A DNA stretch of 64,000 bases from Pseudomonas paraglycinae (lineage in GTDB: Bacteria > Pseudomonadota > Gammaproteobacteria > Pseudomonadales > Pseudomonadaceae). Where the stretch lies: contig NZ_BQHR01000015.1 of assembly GCF_021601625.1 (NCBI RefSeq), forward strand, positions 101,952-165,951, in the 5' to 3' direction. The notes below the pieces were generated by a model. The model searched no databases, had not been told where the DNA came from, and saw only the letters and a list, made by a program, of their open reading frames with translations. Of the stretch, positions 8,351 to 16,980 are shown piece by piece (the first letter of the stretch is position 1; each line of letters starts with the position of its first letter). The translations under genes were made by a program, and so were the position numbers.

Positions 8351-9193
8351 ATGCTGTGCCAAGTTGAACAACTCATCGAACCGGGCGACGCCAACGCCCC
8401 CGCGCCACAACCGGCGCAAGTGGCCTACCGCGAATACCTCGACGACGCGCCGGTGTCCCACGCGGCGCTGGCGGCCGAAATCGCGCTAGCCATCAGCTAC
8501 AACGGCTTGAATCAGGCCGTGATGATGGTCTCGCCAGGCAACATCGAAGACTTCATTCGAGGCTTCAGCCTGAGCAACGCCATCGTCGACCGCCTCGACG
8601 ATATCCACGACATCCGCCTGACCCATTTCGACCAGGCCTGCCAGGCCGACGTGCAGATTTCCAGCCGTGCGTTCTGGGCTCTGAAAGATCACCGGCGGCA
8701 GATGGCGGGCACCAGCGGTTGCGGCCTCTGCGGTGTGGAAGCCCTTGAGCAGGCGCTGCCGCAACTGGAGATCCTGACCCCGACACCGTTGCCACCGGCC
8801 GCGCATTTCAACGGCATCCGCCAGCGCATCGAGCAGGCCCAGCAACTGGCCCGCAGCAGCGGTGCCCTGCACGCGGCGCTGTACTTCGGCGCCGACGGCG
8901 AAGCGCTGTTGTGCCGCGAAGACATCGGCCGCCACAACGCCCTCGACAAGCTGATCGGCGCACTGCAGTTCGAAGGCCTCGATGCGCGTCAGGGTTTCGT
9001 CGTGGTCACCAGCCGTTGCAGCCTCGAACTGATCCACAAAGCCGTGCGCGCCCGCCTCGGCACCCTCGTCAGCCTGTCCGCCCCCACCGCGCTGACCGTG
9101 CGCTGGGCGCTCAAGCACCGCCTGAACCTGATCCACGTTCCGCACCGCAATGCCCCGCGAATCTACAGCCCGATCCAGGAGCCCACCGCATGA
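8351..9193 (+). CDS. fdhD: Formate dehydrogenase accessory sulfurtransferase FdhD
   Basis: Transfers sulfur from a cysteine desulfurase to the molybdenum cofactor, which activates formate dehydrogenase. Its 280 residues match the family length. The catalytic CxxC is GCGLCG (Cys124, Cys127), and later motifs [15 protein letters not shown] and [14 protein letters not shown] are typical. No formate dehydrogenase structural gene lies in the window. The stop overlaps moaC by ATGA, so fdhD heads a tightly packed fdhD-moaC-moaD-moaE operon, probably under the upstream LysR regulator. Confidence 0.95.
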   Translation: MLCQVEQLIEPGDANAPAPQPAQVAYREYLDDAPVSHAALAAEIALAISYNGLNQAVMMVSPGNIEDFIRGFSLSNAIVDRLDDIHDIRLTHFDQACQADVQISSRAFWALKDHRRQMAGTSGCGLCGVEALEQALPQLEILTPTPLPPAAHFNGIRQRIEQAQQLARSSGALHAALYFGADGEALLCREDIGRHNALDKLIGALQFEGLDARQGFVVVTSRCSLELIHKAVRARLGTLVSLSAPTALTVRWALKHRLNLIHVPHRNAPRIYSPIQEPTA

Positions 9194-9675
9194 GCAACAC
9201 CCTCACCCACCTCGACGAACAGGGCCGCGCCAACATGGTCGACGTCAGCGACAAAACCGCGACCCGCCGTGAAGCCACCGCCCAGGCCTGGGTGCAGATG
9301 CGCCCGGAAACCCTGCAAATGATCCAGTCCAACGGCCACCCCAAGGGCGATGTGTTCGCCGTGGCGCGGATCGCCGGGATTCAGGCCGCCAAGCGCACCT
9401 ACGAGTTGATTCCGCTGTGTCATGCGCTGCTGCTCAGTTCGATCCACGTCGAGCTCAAGGCCTGCGAGCCGGACCGCGTGCAGATCACCAGTACCTGCCG
9501 CCTCACCGGCCAGACCGGCGTCGAACTCGAAGCCCTGACCGCCGCCAGCGTCGCCGCGCTGACCATCTATGACATGTGCAAAGCGGTGGACCGGGCGATG
9601 GTGATCGGCGATATCCGCCTGCTCAGCAAACAGGGCGGCCGCTCCGGCCACTTTCAATGGGAGAACCCGCAATGA
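9190..9675 (+). CDS. moaC: Cyclic pyranopterin monophosphate synthase MoaC
   Basis: Second enzyme of molybdopterin synthesis; with MoaA it converts GTP to cyclic pyranopterin monophosphate. The 161-residue protein shows [18 protein letters not shown], the substrate-binding [10 protein letters not shown] and [23 protein letters not shown] 9190 overlaps the fdhD stop by four bases, and its own stop overlaps the moaD start in the same way. No moaA is present in this cluster. Confidence 0.97.
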   Translation: MSNTLTHLDEQGRANMVDVSDKTATRREATAQAWVQMRPETLQMIQSNGHPKGDVFAVARIAGIQAAKRTYELIPLCHALLLSSIHVELKACEPDRVQITSTCRLTGQTGVELEALTAASVAALTIYDMCKAVDRAMVIGDIRLLSKQGGRSGHFQWENPQ

Positions 9676-9923
9676 TTCTGATCAACTACTTCGCCAGCTA
9701 CCGTGACCGGCTCAATCTGGGCGGTGAAAAGATTCCGGCCAGCGACACCCTCGCCTGTGTTGAAGACGTGCGGCAGATGCTGATGCAACGTGGCGATGTG
9801 TGGCGTGAAGTGCTCGGCGCCGGCAACCTGATGTGCGCGGTGAATCAGGAGCTGTGTCAGCCGGATCAGGCGATCGAGGATTTCGACGAGATCGCGTTTT
9901 TCCCGCCGGTCACGGGGGGTTGA
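9672..9923 (+). CDS. moaD: Molybdopterin synthase sulfur-carrier subunit MoaD
   Basis: Ubiquitin-like sulfur carrier of 83 residues. As a C-terminal thiocarboxylate it donates sulfur to precursor Z in the MoaD-MoaE synthase. The protein ends in FPPVTGG with the required Gly-Gly. The ATG at 9672 overlaps the moaC stop as ATGA. Four bases separate its stop from moaE, consistent with equal translation of both synthase subunits. Confidence 0.95.
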   Translation: MILINYFASYRDRLNLGGEKIPASDTLACVEDVRQMLMQRGDVWREVLGAGNLMCAVNQELCQPDQAIEDFDEIAFFPPVTGG

Positions 9924-9926
9924 GGC

Positions 9927-10388
9927 ATGGGTGTTCGAGTCCAGCGTAAAGGCTTCGATGCCGGTCAGTTGATTGCCGACCTGCATGCGCGCAATCCACG
10001 GGTGGGCGCGGTGGTGAACTTCATTGGTTATGTGCGGGATCTGAACGTCGGGCAGTCGGTGACCGAGCTGTTTCTGGAGCATTATCCGGGCATGACCGAG
10101 AAGGCTCTGGAGCATATTGCCGAACAGGCCCGCGAGCGTTGGCCGCTGATGGCGGTGGAGATTGTGCATCGGGTCGGCGCATTGTCGGTGACCGAGCCGA
10201 TCGTGTTTGTTGGCGTCAGCAGCAAGCATCGGCATGCGGCGTTTGAAGCCTGTGCGTTCATCATGGATGTGCTGAAAACGCGTGCGCCGTTCTGGAAGCG
10301 TGAGACTACCCAGGAGGGTTCGCATTGGGTCGAGGCGCGGGAGAGTGATCAGGATGCGGCGGTTCGCTGGAGTCTGGCGCATGCCTGA
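9927..10388 (+). CDS. moaE: Molybdopterin synthase catalytic subunit MoaE
   Basis: Large subunit of molybdopterin synthase, 153 residues. Family motifs VNFIGYVRDLN, LFLEHYPGMTEKALE and HRVGALSVTEPIVFVGVSSKHR are visible. A late Lys-rich segment (TRAPFWKRE) contains the lysine implicated in catalysis. It is the last gene of the fdhD-moaCDE operon; nested repeat copy 2 starts ten bases after its stop. Confidence 0.96.
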   Translation: MGVRVQRKGFDAGQLIADLHARNPRVGAVVNFIGYVRDLNVGQSVTELFLEHYPGMTEKALEHIAEQARERWPLMAVEIVHRVGALSVTEPIVFVGVSSKHRHAAFEACAFIMDVLKTRAPFWKRETTQEGSHWVEARESDQDAAVRWSLAHA

Positions 10389-10397
10389 AGACCGAAA

Positions 10398-10703
10398 GCC
10401 CTCACCCTAGCCCTCTCCCAGAGGGAGAGGGAACCGACCCGGGGATATTGCAGTACTACGCCGACCTGAACCTATAGCGTTGAATCCGGATGCCGGTCTG
10501 AACGCATAGGACTGAATCCGAATACCAGTCTGAGGGCAGTTTGCCGAATCCGAATACTGAACTGAACGCATAGTGTTGAATCCGGATGCCAGTCTGAGGG
10601 CGGTGTGCTGAATCCATAATCGACTCGATTCTTCAGGTCGATGTATGACGCAAGACACCTCGGTCGGCCCCCTCTCCCTCCGGGAGAGGGCTGGGGTGAG
10701 GGC
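10398..10703. repeat. MITE-like nested inverted repeat, copy 2 (306 bp) with 32-bp tandem core
   Basis: It has the same ends as copy 1 (GCCCTCACCCTAGCCCTCTC inverted at 10684-10703) and the same right subterminal block. The core holds 32-bp units starting at 10481, 10513, 10545, 10577 and 10609, each opening with (T/C)GAATCC. Units 1 and 3 share one tail (GAACGCATAG) and units 2 and 4 another (GAGGGC), so the array is really 64-bp dimers. No gene is seen within it. Confidence 0.87.
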
Positions 10704-10779
10704 TGCAATCTGGATACCACTCCTTAACAAAAGCCTGATTAGATAGCCGCTCCACCACAACTCAACTCGGGAGCCACAC

Positions 10780-12123
10780 TTGAGCCAAACGCCAAAAGAC
10801 TTGCCCCGTCCTCAACCCATCACCCTGCGCCAGGCCTGGCCGTTCTGGCTCAAACTCGGCTGCATCGGCTTCGGCGGGCCCGCCGGGCAGATCGCGATCA
10901 TGCATCAGGAACTGGTGGAGCGTCGGCGCTGGATTTCCGAGCGGCGCTTCCTGCATGCGCTCAACTATTGCATGTTGCTGCCGGGCCCGGAGGCCCAGCA
11001 ACTGGCGACTTACATCGGCTGGCTGCTGCACCGAACCCGTGGCGGCGTGCTGGCCGGTGCGCTGTTTGTGTTGCCTTCGCTGCTGATCCTGATCGCTCTT
11101 TCCTGGATTTATATTGCGCTTGGCGACGTGCCGGCGGTGGCCGGGGTGTTTTACGGAATCAAACCGGCGGTGACCGCGATTGTGCTGCACGCGGCCCATC
11201 GCATCGGCTCCCGAGCCTTGAAGAACAGCTGGCTGTGGGCGATCGCCGGGGCGGCGTTCGTGGCGATTTTTGCCTTCAACGTACCGTTCCCGCTGATCGT
11301 GCTCGGCGCGGCATTGATCGGCTATTTCGGCGGACGCTGGGCGCCGCAGCGCTTCAGCAACGGCGGCCATCGCGGCGGCGAAAAATCCTTCGGCCCGGCG
11401 CTGATCGATGACGACACACCGCCGCCCGAGCATGCGCGGTTCCGATTGCCGAGGCTGCTGCGTCTGGCGCTGATCGGTGCGTTGCTGTGGTGCCTGCCGA
11501 TGGCGTTGCTGACCGCGTTGTTCGGCTGGGACGGCACCTTCACGCAGATGGGCTGGTTTTTCACCAAAGCGGCGCTTCTCACCTTCGGCGGCGCTTACGC
11601 TGTGCTGCCTTACGTGTATCAAGGCGCGGTCGGGCATTACGGCTGGCTGACGCCGACGCAGATGATCGACGGCCTGGCCCTGGGCGAAACCACGCCGGGG
11701 CCGCTGATCATGGTGGTGGCGTTTGTCGGGTTCGTCGGCGCTTACGTGCAACCGACGTTCGGCCCGGAACACGCGTTCGCCGCCGGCGCGCTGGCCGCGA
11801 CGCTGGTGACCTGGTTCACCTTCCTGCCCTCGTTCCTGTTCATCCTCGCCGGCGGGCCGTTGGTGGAGTCGACGCACAACGAACTGAAATTCACTGCGCC
11901 ACTGACCGCGATCACCGCAGCGGTGGTCGGGGTGATCCTCAATCTGGCGTGTTTCTTTGCCTGGCACGTGTTCTGGCCCAATGGATTCGCCGGGCAACCG
12001 GACGTTTTCTCGATCCTGCTGGCCCTGGCTGCCGCCGTCGCCCTGTTCTTTTTCAAGCGCGGCGTGATCGAGGTGTTGATCGTTTGCGCCCTCGTCGGGC
12101 TGGGGTTTTACCTGCTGCGCTGA
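10780..12123 (+). CDS. chrA: Chromate transporter ChrA (two-domain form)
   Basis: Inner-membrane protein of the CHR superfamily, probably a chromate exporter. Its 447 residues contain two homologous halves, each opening with the family signature: WLKLGCIGFGGPAGQIAIMH (about residues 23-42) and FFTKAALLTFGGAYAVLPYV (about 262-281). About ten hydrophobic segments are visible. The TTG at 10780 is chosen because GGGAG lies seven bases upstream and no ATG precedes the first domain. It is flanked by repeat copy 2 and a glutamine-synthetase-like gene and appears monocistronic. Confidence 0.92.
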   Translation: MSQTPKDLPRPQPITLRQAWPFWLKLGCIGFGGPAGQIAIMHQELVERRRWISERRFLHALNYCMLLPGPEAQQLATYIGWLLHRTRGGVLAGALFVLPSLLILIALSWIYIALGDVPAVAGVFYGIKPAVTAIVLHAAHRIGSRALKNSWLWAIAGAAFVAIFAFNVPFPLIVLGAALIGYFGGRWAPQRFSNGGHRGGEKSFGPALIDDDTPPPEHARFRLPRLLRLALIGALLWCLPMALLTALFGWDGTFTQMGWFFTKAALLTFGGAYAVLPYVYQGAVGHYGWLTPTQMIDGLALGETTPGPLIMVVAFVGFVGAYVQPTFGPEHAFAAGALAATLVTWFTFLPSFLFILAGGPLVESTHNELKFTAPLTAITAAVVGVILNLACFFAWHVFWPNGFAGQPDVFSILLALAAAVALFFFKRGVIEVLIVCALVGLGFYLLR

Positions 12124-12548
12124 ACCGGGGTGCACGCCACCGCTCGCGGAATCAGGCGTTTACTTATCCGGGGATTCCCCCTTACTATCCAGCCACACCG
12201 GCATGGCGGGACACTCCCGCCGCCGACGTTTTCCGCCAACGGAAACACGCGTCATGAGCACGTCACTCCAACAATCAGAATCGTTGAACGTCTCTGCACT
12301 GTGCGCCCTCCTTCACAGGGGCCGCGCATGAATCGCATCGTCAATCTCCCCATGGCCCTGAGCCGTTCCAAGCTGCGTCACTCCGCACGCCCGCCGGATA
12401 TCTGCCTGCCCGTCTGATCGCGCCGGTAAAAAATCGCGACAGCTCCCCCTCTTTTTTCGATATCCCTGCCAGGACGCCCGCGCCTTTTGCCGAGCTGCGT
12501 CCAGGCCGAATCTGCGCGCCTGTGCGGCGCCATCGTGAGTGATTGATT
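12124..12548 (+). other. 425-base leader region with two overlapping mini-ORFs
   Basis: There is no conventional gene here. A 25-codon frame starts at ATG 12254 and stops at 12331. A second, of 29 codons, starts at 12328 inside an ATGA overlap and stops at 12417. Neither has a clear ribosome site or a recognised family. They could be a leader peptide pair for the glutamylpolyamine synthetase that follows, or chance. Confidence 0.3.
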
Positions 12549-13913
12549 ATGAAATTCGCAGCCATTGAAGACGCTCGTAACTTTCTTGAGCAGAACCCCG
12601 ACATCGACATGATCGAGCTGTTCATCCTCGACGCCAACGGCGTGCCGCGCGGCAAGCTGTTGCACCGCGAAGAACTGCTCGCCGTATACGAAAGCGGACG
12701 CCCGCTGCCAAGCACCATTCTCGGCCTCACCGTGCATGGCGAAGACGTGGAAAACTCCGGTCTGGTGTGGGACGTCGGCGATATCGACTGCCGCGCCTAC
12801 CCGCTGGAAGGCAGTCTGGTGCGCTTGCCGTGGCGGCAGATTCCGACCGCTGCAGTGCAGGTCAGCATGCACCCGGAACAAGGCATGCCGGCGAGCATTG
12901 CCGACCCGCGTCACCTGTTGATCAAGGTCATCGACCGCTTGAAAGCCGAGGGTTACCACCCGGTCATGGCCTGCGAGCTGGAGTTCTATCTGCTCGACGC
13001 CAAACGCGATCACAACGGTCGCCCGCAACCGGCGCTGGATGCCGACGGTGGTCGACCGAGGCACACGCAGGTCTACGGGTTGCGTGAGCTGGAGCAGATC
13101 GAACCGTTCCTCGCCGACCTCTACAGCGCCTGCAAACTGCACGGCATTCCGGCGCGCACGGTGATCTCGGAATACGCGCCGGGCCAGGTGGAAATCACCC
13201 TCGAACACGGCGATGCGCTGGAGGCGATGGACCAGGCCGTGCGCTACAAACGGCTGGTCAAAGCCGTGGCGCACAAGCACGGGATGCAGGCGACGTTCAT
13301 GGCCAAGCCGTTCGATCACCTCGCGGGCACCGGCATGCACATGCACGTCAGTCTCGCCGATGCCGAGGGGCGCAATCTGTTTGCCTCCGAAGATCCGGCA
13401 GGCACCCCGCTGCTGCGCACGGCGATTGGCGGGATGCTCACCTCGTTGCTCGATTCGCTGCTGCTGTTCTGCCCGAACGCCAACTCCTACCGGCGTTTTC
13501 AGGCCAACAGCTACGCGCCTCTGGCACCGACCTGGGGCGTCGACAACCGCACCGTCAGCCTGCGCGTTCCGGGCGGCCCGGCCAACACCCGACACATCGA
13601 ACACCGCATCTGCGGCGCCGATGCCAACCCGTATCTGGCAGCGGCGGCGATCCTGGCGGGCATTCATCGCGGGATAAAAGAAGACATCGATCCGGGTGAG
13701 CCGGTGGAAGGCAACGGTTACGCGCAGGCGAAAGAATTGCTGCCGACCGACTGGCTGACGTCGCTCACAGCACTGGAAAATTCGGTGTGGGCGCGGGACG
13801 CGCTGGGGCAGGAATTCCTCGGGGTGTATCTGGCGGTAAAACGTGCGGAATACCGGCAGTTCATGGCCGAAGTGGGTGAGCAGGACTGGCGCTGGTATTT
13901 GACCGAAGCCTGA
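12549..13913 (+). CDS. Glutamine-synthetase-like gamma-glutamylpolyamine synthetase (PuuA/PauA family)
   Basis: ATP-dependent ligase that joins glutamate to an amine. The 454 residues follow the PuuA/PauA pattern: an N-terminal beta-grasp domain, then the catalytic domain with ACELEFYLLD, the ammonia/amine-site motif GTGMHMHVSL and RIEHRICGADANPYL-type ATP-binding residues (here HIEHRICGADANPYL). ATG 12549 is used rather than a TTG two codons earlier. An FAD oxidoreductase of the PuuB type follows after 33 bases, so the pair should glutamylate and then oxidise an amine. It is a clear paralogue of the gene at 31791. Confidence 0.88.
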   Translation: MKFAAIEDARNFLEQNPDIDMIELFILDANGVPRGKLLHREELLAVYESGRPLPSTILGLTVHGEDVENSGLVWDVGDIDCRAYPLEGSLVRLPWRQIPTAAVQVSMHPEQGMPASIADPRHLLIKVIDRLKAEGYHPVMACELEFYLLDAKRDHNGRPQPALDADGGRPRHTQVYGLRELEQIEPFLADLYSACKLHGIPARTVISEYAPGQVEITLEHGDALEAMDQAVRYKRLVKAVAHKHGMQATFMAKPFDHLAGTGMHMHVSLADAEGRNLFASEDPAGTPLLRTAIGGMLTSLLDSLLLFCPNANSYRRFQANSYAPLAPTWGVDNRTVSLRVPGGPANTRHIEHRICGADANPYLAAAAILAGIHRGIKEDIDPGEPVEGNGYAQAKELLPTDWLTSLTALENSVWARDALGQEFLGVYLAVKRAEYRQFMAEVGEQDWRWYLTEA

Positions 13914-13946
13914 TCCTTTTTTCCTCTTTTTGCCTTGGATACTGAG

Positions 13947-15230
13947 ATGACTGAACGCAGCAATTCCTACTACACCGCGACCCTCAACCGCGACACCGAC
14001 TACCCGACCCTGCAAGGCCGGCACAAGGTCGATGTGGTGATCATCGGCGGCGGTTTCACCGGCGTCGCCACCGCCGTCGAGTTGGCCGAAAAAGGCCTGA
14101 AAGTCGCCATCGTCGAAAGCCACAAGATCGGCTGGGGCGCCACCGGGCGCAATGGTGGGCAGGTCACCGGCAGCCTGTCCGGCGACGGTGCGATGCGCAA
14201 ACAGATGCGCAACACCTTGGGCGATGAGGTCGATGATTTCATCTGGCACCTGCGCTGGCGCGGCCACGAAATCATCAAGCAGCGGGTCGAGAAATACGCC
14301 ATCGATTGCGACCTCAAGCACGGCCACTTGCACGCCGCGTACAAGCCGAGCCACATGGCCGGTTTGCGCAGCGACTACGACGAAGCCGTGCGCCGAGGGA
14401 TGGGCGACGAGGTAAGCCTGCTCGACCGCAGCCAGGTACGCGATCTGCTGCAAAGCGATCTCTACCACGGCGCAATCAAGAACACCCGCAACATGCATTT
14501 GCACCCACTCAACCTGTGCATCGGCGAGGCGCGGGCGGCGGAAAGCCTCGGCGCGCTGATCTTCGAAAACAGCGAAGTGCTGGAAATCATTCACGGTGAC
14601 AACCCGGGCGTGCGCACGGCCCACGGCCAGATCGACGCCAATCAGGTGCTGCTGGCCGGCGACGTCTACCACAAGCTCGAACCGGGCCAGCTCAAGGGCA
14701 AGATCTTCCCGGCCATGGGCGGCATCGTCACCACCGAACCGCTGGGGGATCTGGCCAAGCAGATCAACCCTGAAGACCTCGCCGTTTACGACTGCCGTTT
14801 CGTCCTCGACTACTACCGCCTCACCGCCGACGGTCGCTTGCTGTTCGGCGGCGGCGCCAACTACAGCGGCAAGGACTCACGGGACATCGCCGGCGAACTG
14901 CGGCCGTGCATCGAACAGACTTTCCCGGCGCTCAAAGGGGTGAAGATCGATTACCAGTGGAGCTGCGCGATGGGCATCGTCATCAACCGCATCCCGCAAC
15001 TGGGCAAACTCTCGGACAACGTCTGGTATTGCCAGGGCTACTCCGGCCACGGCATCGCCACGACCCACATCATGGGCGAGATCATGAGCCGCGCGATCAC
15101 CGGGCAGATGCAGCAGTTCGACACGTTTGCCGCGTGCACGCACATTCGCGTGCCAATGGGCGATCTGCTGGGTAATCCGATGCTCGCGGCCGGCATGTGG
15201 TACTACCAGATGCTGGAAAAACTGCGCTGA
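13947..15230 (+). CDS. FAD-dependent gamma-glutamylpolyamine oxidoreductase (PuuB/PauB-like)
   Basis: DadA-family flavoenzyme of 427 residues that oxidises glutamylated amines to the aldehyde. The dinucleotide-binding site is VDVVIIGGGFTGVATAVELA (about residues 28-47), followed by GWGATGRNGGQV, the flavin-contact motif of this family. The C-terminal GYSGHGIATTHIMGEIM matches the paralogue at 28706 (GYSGHGVTCSHLAGKLI). It starts at ATG 13947 and ends in front of a clear terminator at 15238. With the ligase before it, it forms a two-gene operon; the specific amine is not known. Confidence 0.88.
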   Translation: MTERSNSYYTATLNRDTDYPTLQGRHKVDVVIIGGGFTGVATAVELAEKGLKVAIVESHKIGWGATGRNGGQVTGSLSGDGAMRKQMRNTLGDEVDDFIWHLRWRGHEIIKQRVEKYAIDCDLKHGHLHAAYKPSHMAGLRSDYDEAVRRGMGDEVSLLDRSQVRDLLQSDLYHGAIKNTRNMHLHPLNLCIGEARAAESLGALIFENSEVLEIIHGDNPGVRTAHGQIDANQVLLAGDVYHKLEPGQLKGKIFPAMGGIVTTEPLGDLAKQINPEDLAVYDCRFVLDYYRLTADGRLLFGGGANYSGKDSRDIAGELRPCIEQTFPALKGVKIDYQWSCAMGIVINRIPQLGKLSDNVWYCQGYSGHGIATTHIMGEIMSRAITGQMQQFDTFAACTHIRVPMGDLLGNPMLAAGMWYYQMLEKLR

Positions 15231-15237
15231 TCGAACA

Positions 15238-15268
15238 GGCCCCATCGCCAGTGATGGGGCCTTTTTTT
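15238..15268 (+). terminator. Rho-independent terminator after the oxidoreductase
   Basis: GGCCCCATC/GATGGGGCC stem with a short loop, followed by seven T residues, eight bases after the stop codon. It ends the synthetase-oxidase transcript. Confidence 0.93.
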
Positions 15269-15279
15269 GCCACAAATCC

Positions 15280-16065
15280 TCAGTCGGGCAACTGCTCCAC
15301 CTCAATCCCCAACCGCCGATAATCCTCGACACTCCCCGACGCCACATGCCGCTCGGTGATCAGCGTGTGCAAGCGCTCGCACGGCGCCACCACAAACGGC
15401 TCCACCGCGCCGAGCTTGTCCGCCGTGGTCACGGCAATCACCCGCGCCGCACAGTCGAGCAGCGCCTGCTTGACCGGCACCTCATCGAAATGCAGCGAGG
15501 TGATGCCCACCTCCGGATGAATCGCGCAGACCCCGGTGATCGCCAGATCCGCCTTGATCCCCGACAGCAGCCGCAGCGCCTCGTGACCACCGGCGGACAT
15601 GGTTTTCGGATTCAACTGCCCACCCGCCAGAATCACTTTGATGCCCGGGTATTCGGACAACGCGATCGCCGTCATCGGTGAGGCCGTGACCGCCGTGATG
15701 CTGATATCCCTGGGCAACGAACGCGCCACCTGCAACGAAGTGGAACCGGAATCGAACATCACCGTCTGCCCGTTCCTGACCTGCTGCGCCGCCAATTGCG
15801 CCAGACGAATCTTCACCTCGTCGATCTCCTCCAGCCGGGTGAAGTAGTCCTTGCCGGTGTCCTTGGGCCTCGGCAGCGCGCCGCCGTGCACTCGCTGTAC
15901 CAGCCCGGCGTTGTCCAGCTCGGCCAGATCGCGGCGGATGGTGTCTTCGGACACCGCAAAATGCTGGCTCAACTCGGACGCCATGACCTTGCCGTCACGT
16001 TCGAGGATCAGAAGGATTTTCTGCCGGCGCAGAGAAGGAAGCTTGGAAGCGGAATGATCGTGCAT
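15280..16065 (-). CDS. DeoR-family transcriptional regulator
   Basis: Repressor of 261 residues. It has a DeoR helix-turn-helix (RRQKILLILERDGKVMASEL, then VSEDTIRRDLAELDNAGLV) and a C-terminal DeoR sugar-phosphate isomerase-like sensor domain (FDSGSTSLQVARSL, ITGVCAIHPEVGIT). DeoR proteins usually sense phosphorylated sugars. Here the nearest genes are amine-related and convergent, so the target is unclear. It may act in trans or control only itself. Confidence 0.88.
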   Translation of the reverse strand: MHDHSASKLPSLRRQKILLILERDGKVMASELSQHFAVSEDTIRRDLAELDNAGLVQRVHGGALPRPKDTGKDYFTRLEEIDEVKIRLAQLAAQQVRNGQTVMFDSGSTSLQVARSLPRDISITAVTASPMTAIALSEYPGIKVILAGGQLNPKTMSAGGHEALRLLSGIKADLAITGVCAIHPEVGITSLHFDEVPVKQALLDCAARVIAVTTADKLGAVEPFVVAPCERLHTLITERHVASGSVEDYRRLGIEVEQLPD

Positions 16066-16240
16066 GGTTTTGCCTGTTTGTGCTTGTCGTTGCAGGTTTG
16101 GCGAGATTAGCCAAGCCGGTCGGTAAACACAACGCAGGTATCAATGGCTTCGATCATTGGAATCACGAAGCCGAATTTTTTCTTTTGACCCCACCCCGGC
16201 AGAATGGCCCCACTTTCAAAAGGACCAGGATGAACACCCC

Positions 16241-16309
16241 ATGAACCTCAATTTCGCATTTGCCTGCATGGTCGTCGTATCGTTTGCCATCGCGCTCGGG
16301 CACGCCTGA
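16241..16309 (+). CDS. Possible small membrane peptide (22 residues)
   Basis: A short frame MNLNFAFACMVVVSFAIALG followed by His-Ala and a stop, preceded by AGGACCAGG some ten bases upstream. The sequence is almost wholly hydrophobic and would form one membrane helix. It sits in the gap between the DeoR gene and the minus-strand membrane protein. There is no family recognition; conservation in relatives would decide whether it is real. Confidence 0.4.
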   Translation: MNLNFAFACMVVVSFAIALGHA

Positions 16310-16333
16310 TCGAAGTCAGTGCTCAGTTGGCGG

Positions 16334-16849
16334 TCATTCCGCAACCACCCGCGCCTTGCGCACGAACAGCGCATGCACCTTGTCCCAGAAATTGCCGCCC
16401 AGCACGAAAAAGCTGCCGACGAACATCAAGTCGCCCAGCGCCTGCATCTGCCAGAGGTTGGGCCGTACGCCCGGGAAGAAGTTGTCGAAATACGGTTCCA
16501 GAAAGGACGACAGCAGCGGCAGGCAGAACATCACTACGCCTATCTTGTGGCGCAGCGGGCTGACTTCAGCCACCGGGGTCGGGATCACGCCGGAAATATA
16601 GTGGCCGATCGTGCGCTTGAGTTCGGCGAACCCGGCCTTGCCCATTACCGCGATCACCAGCAGCAACAGCACTTTATTGCTGATGAACAACACCCCGGTC
16701 AGCGCCGCGACTTTCGAGCCCGGCACGTCGAGGGCGGCGGCAATCGGCACCATCAGCCACGAACCGAGCATCAGGCAGATGATTGCCACGCCGACCTTGA
16801 AACGCCAGCTGGCGCTGGTGGGGGCAAGCGGTTCTTGAGCAGTGTCCAT
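16334..16849 (-). CDS. Small integral membrane protein, transporter-suffix type
   Basis: Protein of 171 residues with four hydrophobic helices (about residues 17-38, 48-68, 103-120 and 138-155) and an AGGAAG ribosome site before ATG 16849. It resembles the short 'transporter suffix domain' proteins found in pseudomonads; that assignment is from memory. It is divergent from the efflux operon at 16981 with only 131 bases between, so the two may share control. No catalytic motif is seen. Confidence 0.6.
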   Translation of the reverse strand: MDTAQEPLAPTSASWRFKVGVAIICLMLGSWLMVPIAAALDVPGSKVAALTGVLFISNKVLLLLVIAVMGKAGFAELKRTIGHYISGVIPTPVAEVSPLRHKIGVVMFCLPLLSSFLEPYFDNFFPGVRPNLWQMQALGDLMFVGSFFVLGGNFWDKVHALFVRKARVVAE

Positions 16850-16980
16850 GGCTTCCTACCTTTTTATCCGGGGCGGGGTTCGGTGGTGTTCGCCTGAAAA
16901 AGCGTAGCAGCTGATTGCTTCGAACAACCCGCAATCTGCGGTCTATGCTCCAGTGACATTTCCCGCTGGGGCCTCCCGGT

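Noticed and set aside
10481-10640. 32-bp repeats as a possible CRISPR array
   Set aside because: Units are directly adjacent without unique spacers and lie inside a MITE-like element; no cas gene is present.
12378-14672. A 764-codon open frame on the minus strand across the synthetase and oxidoreductase genes
   Set aside because: It is antisense to two clearly conserved proteins; long antisense frames are common at this GC content, and its translation shows no family motif.
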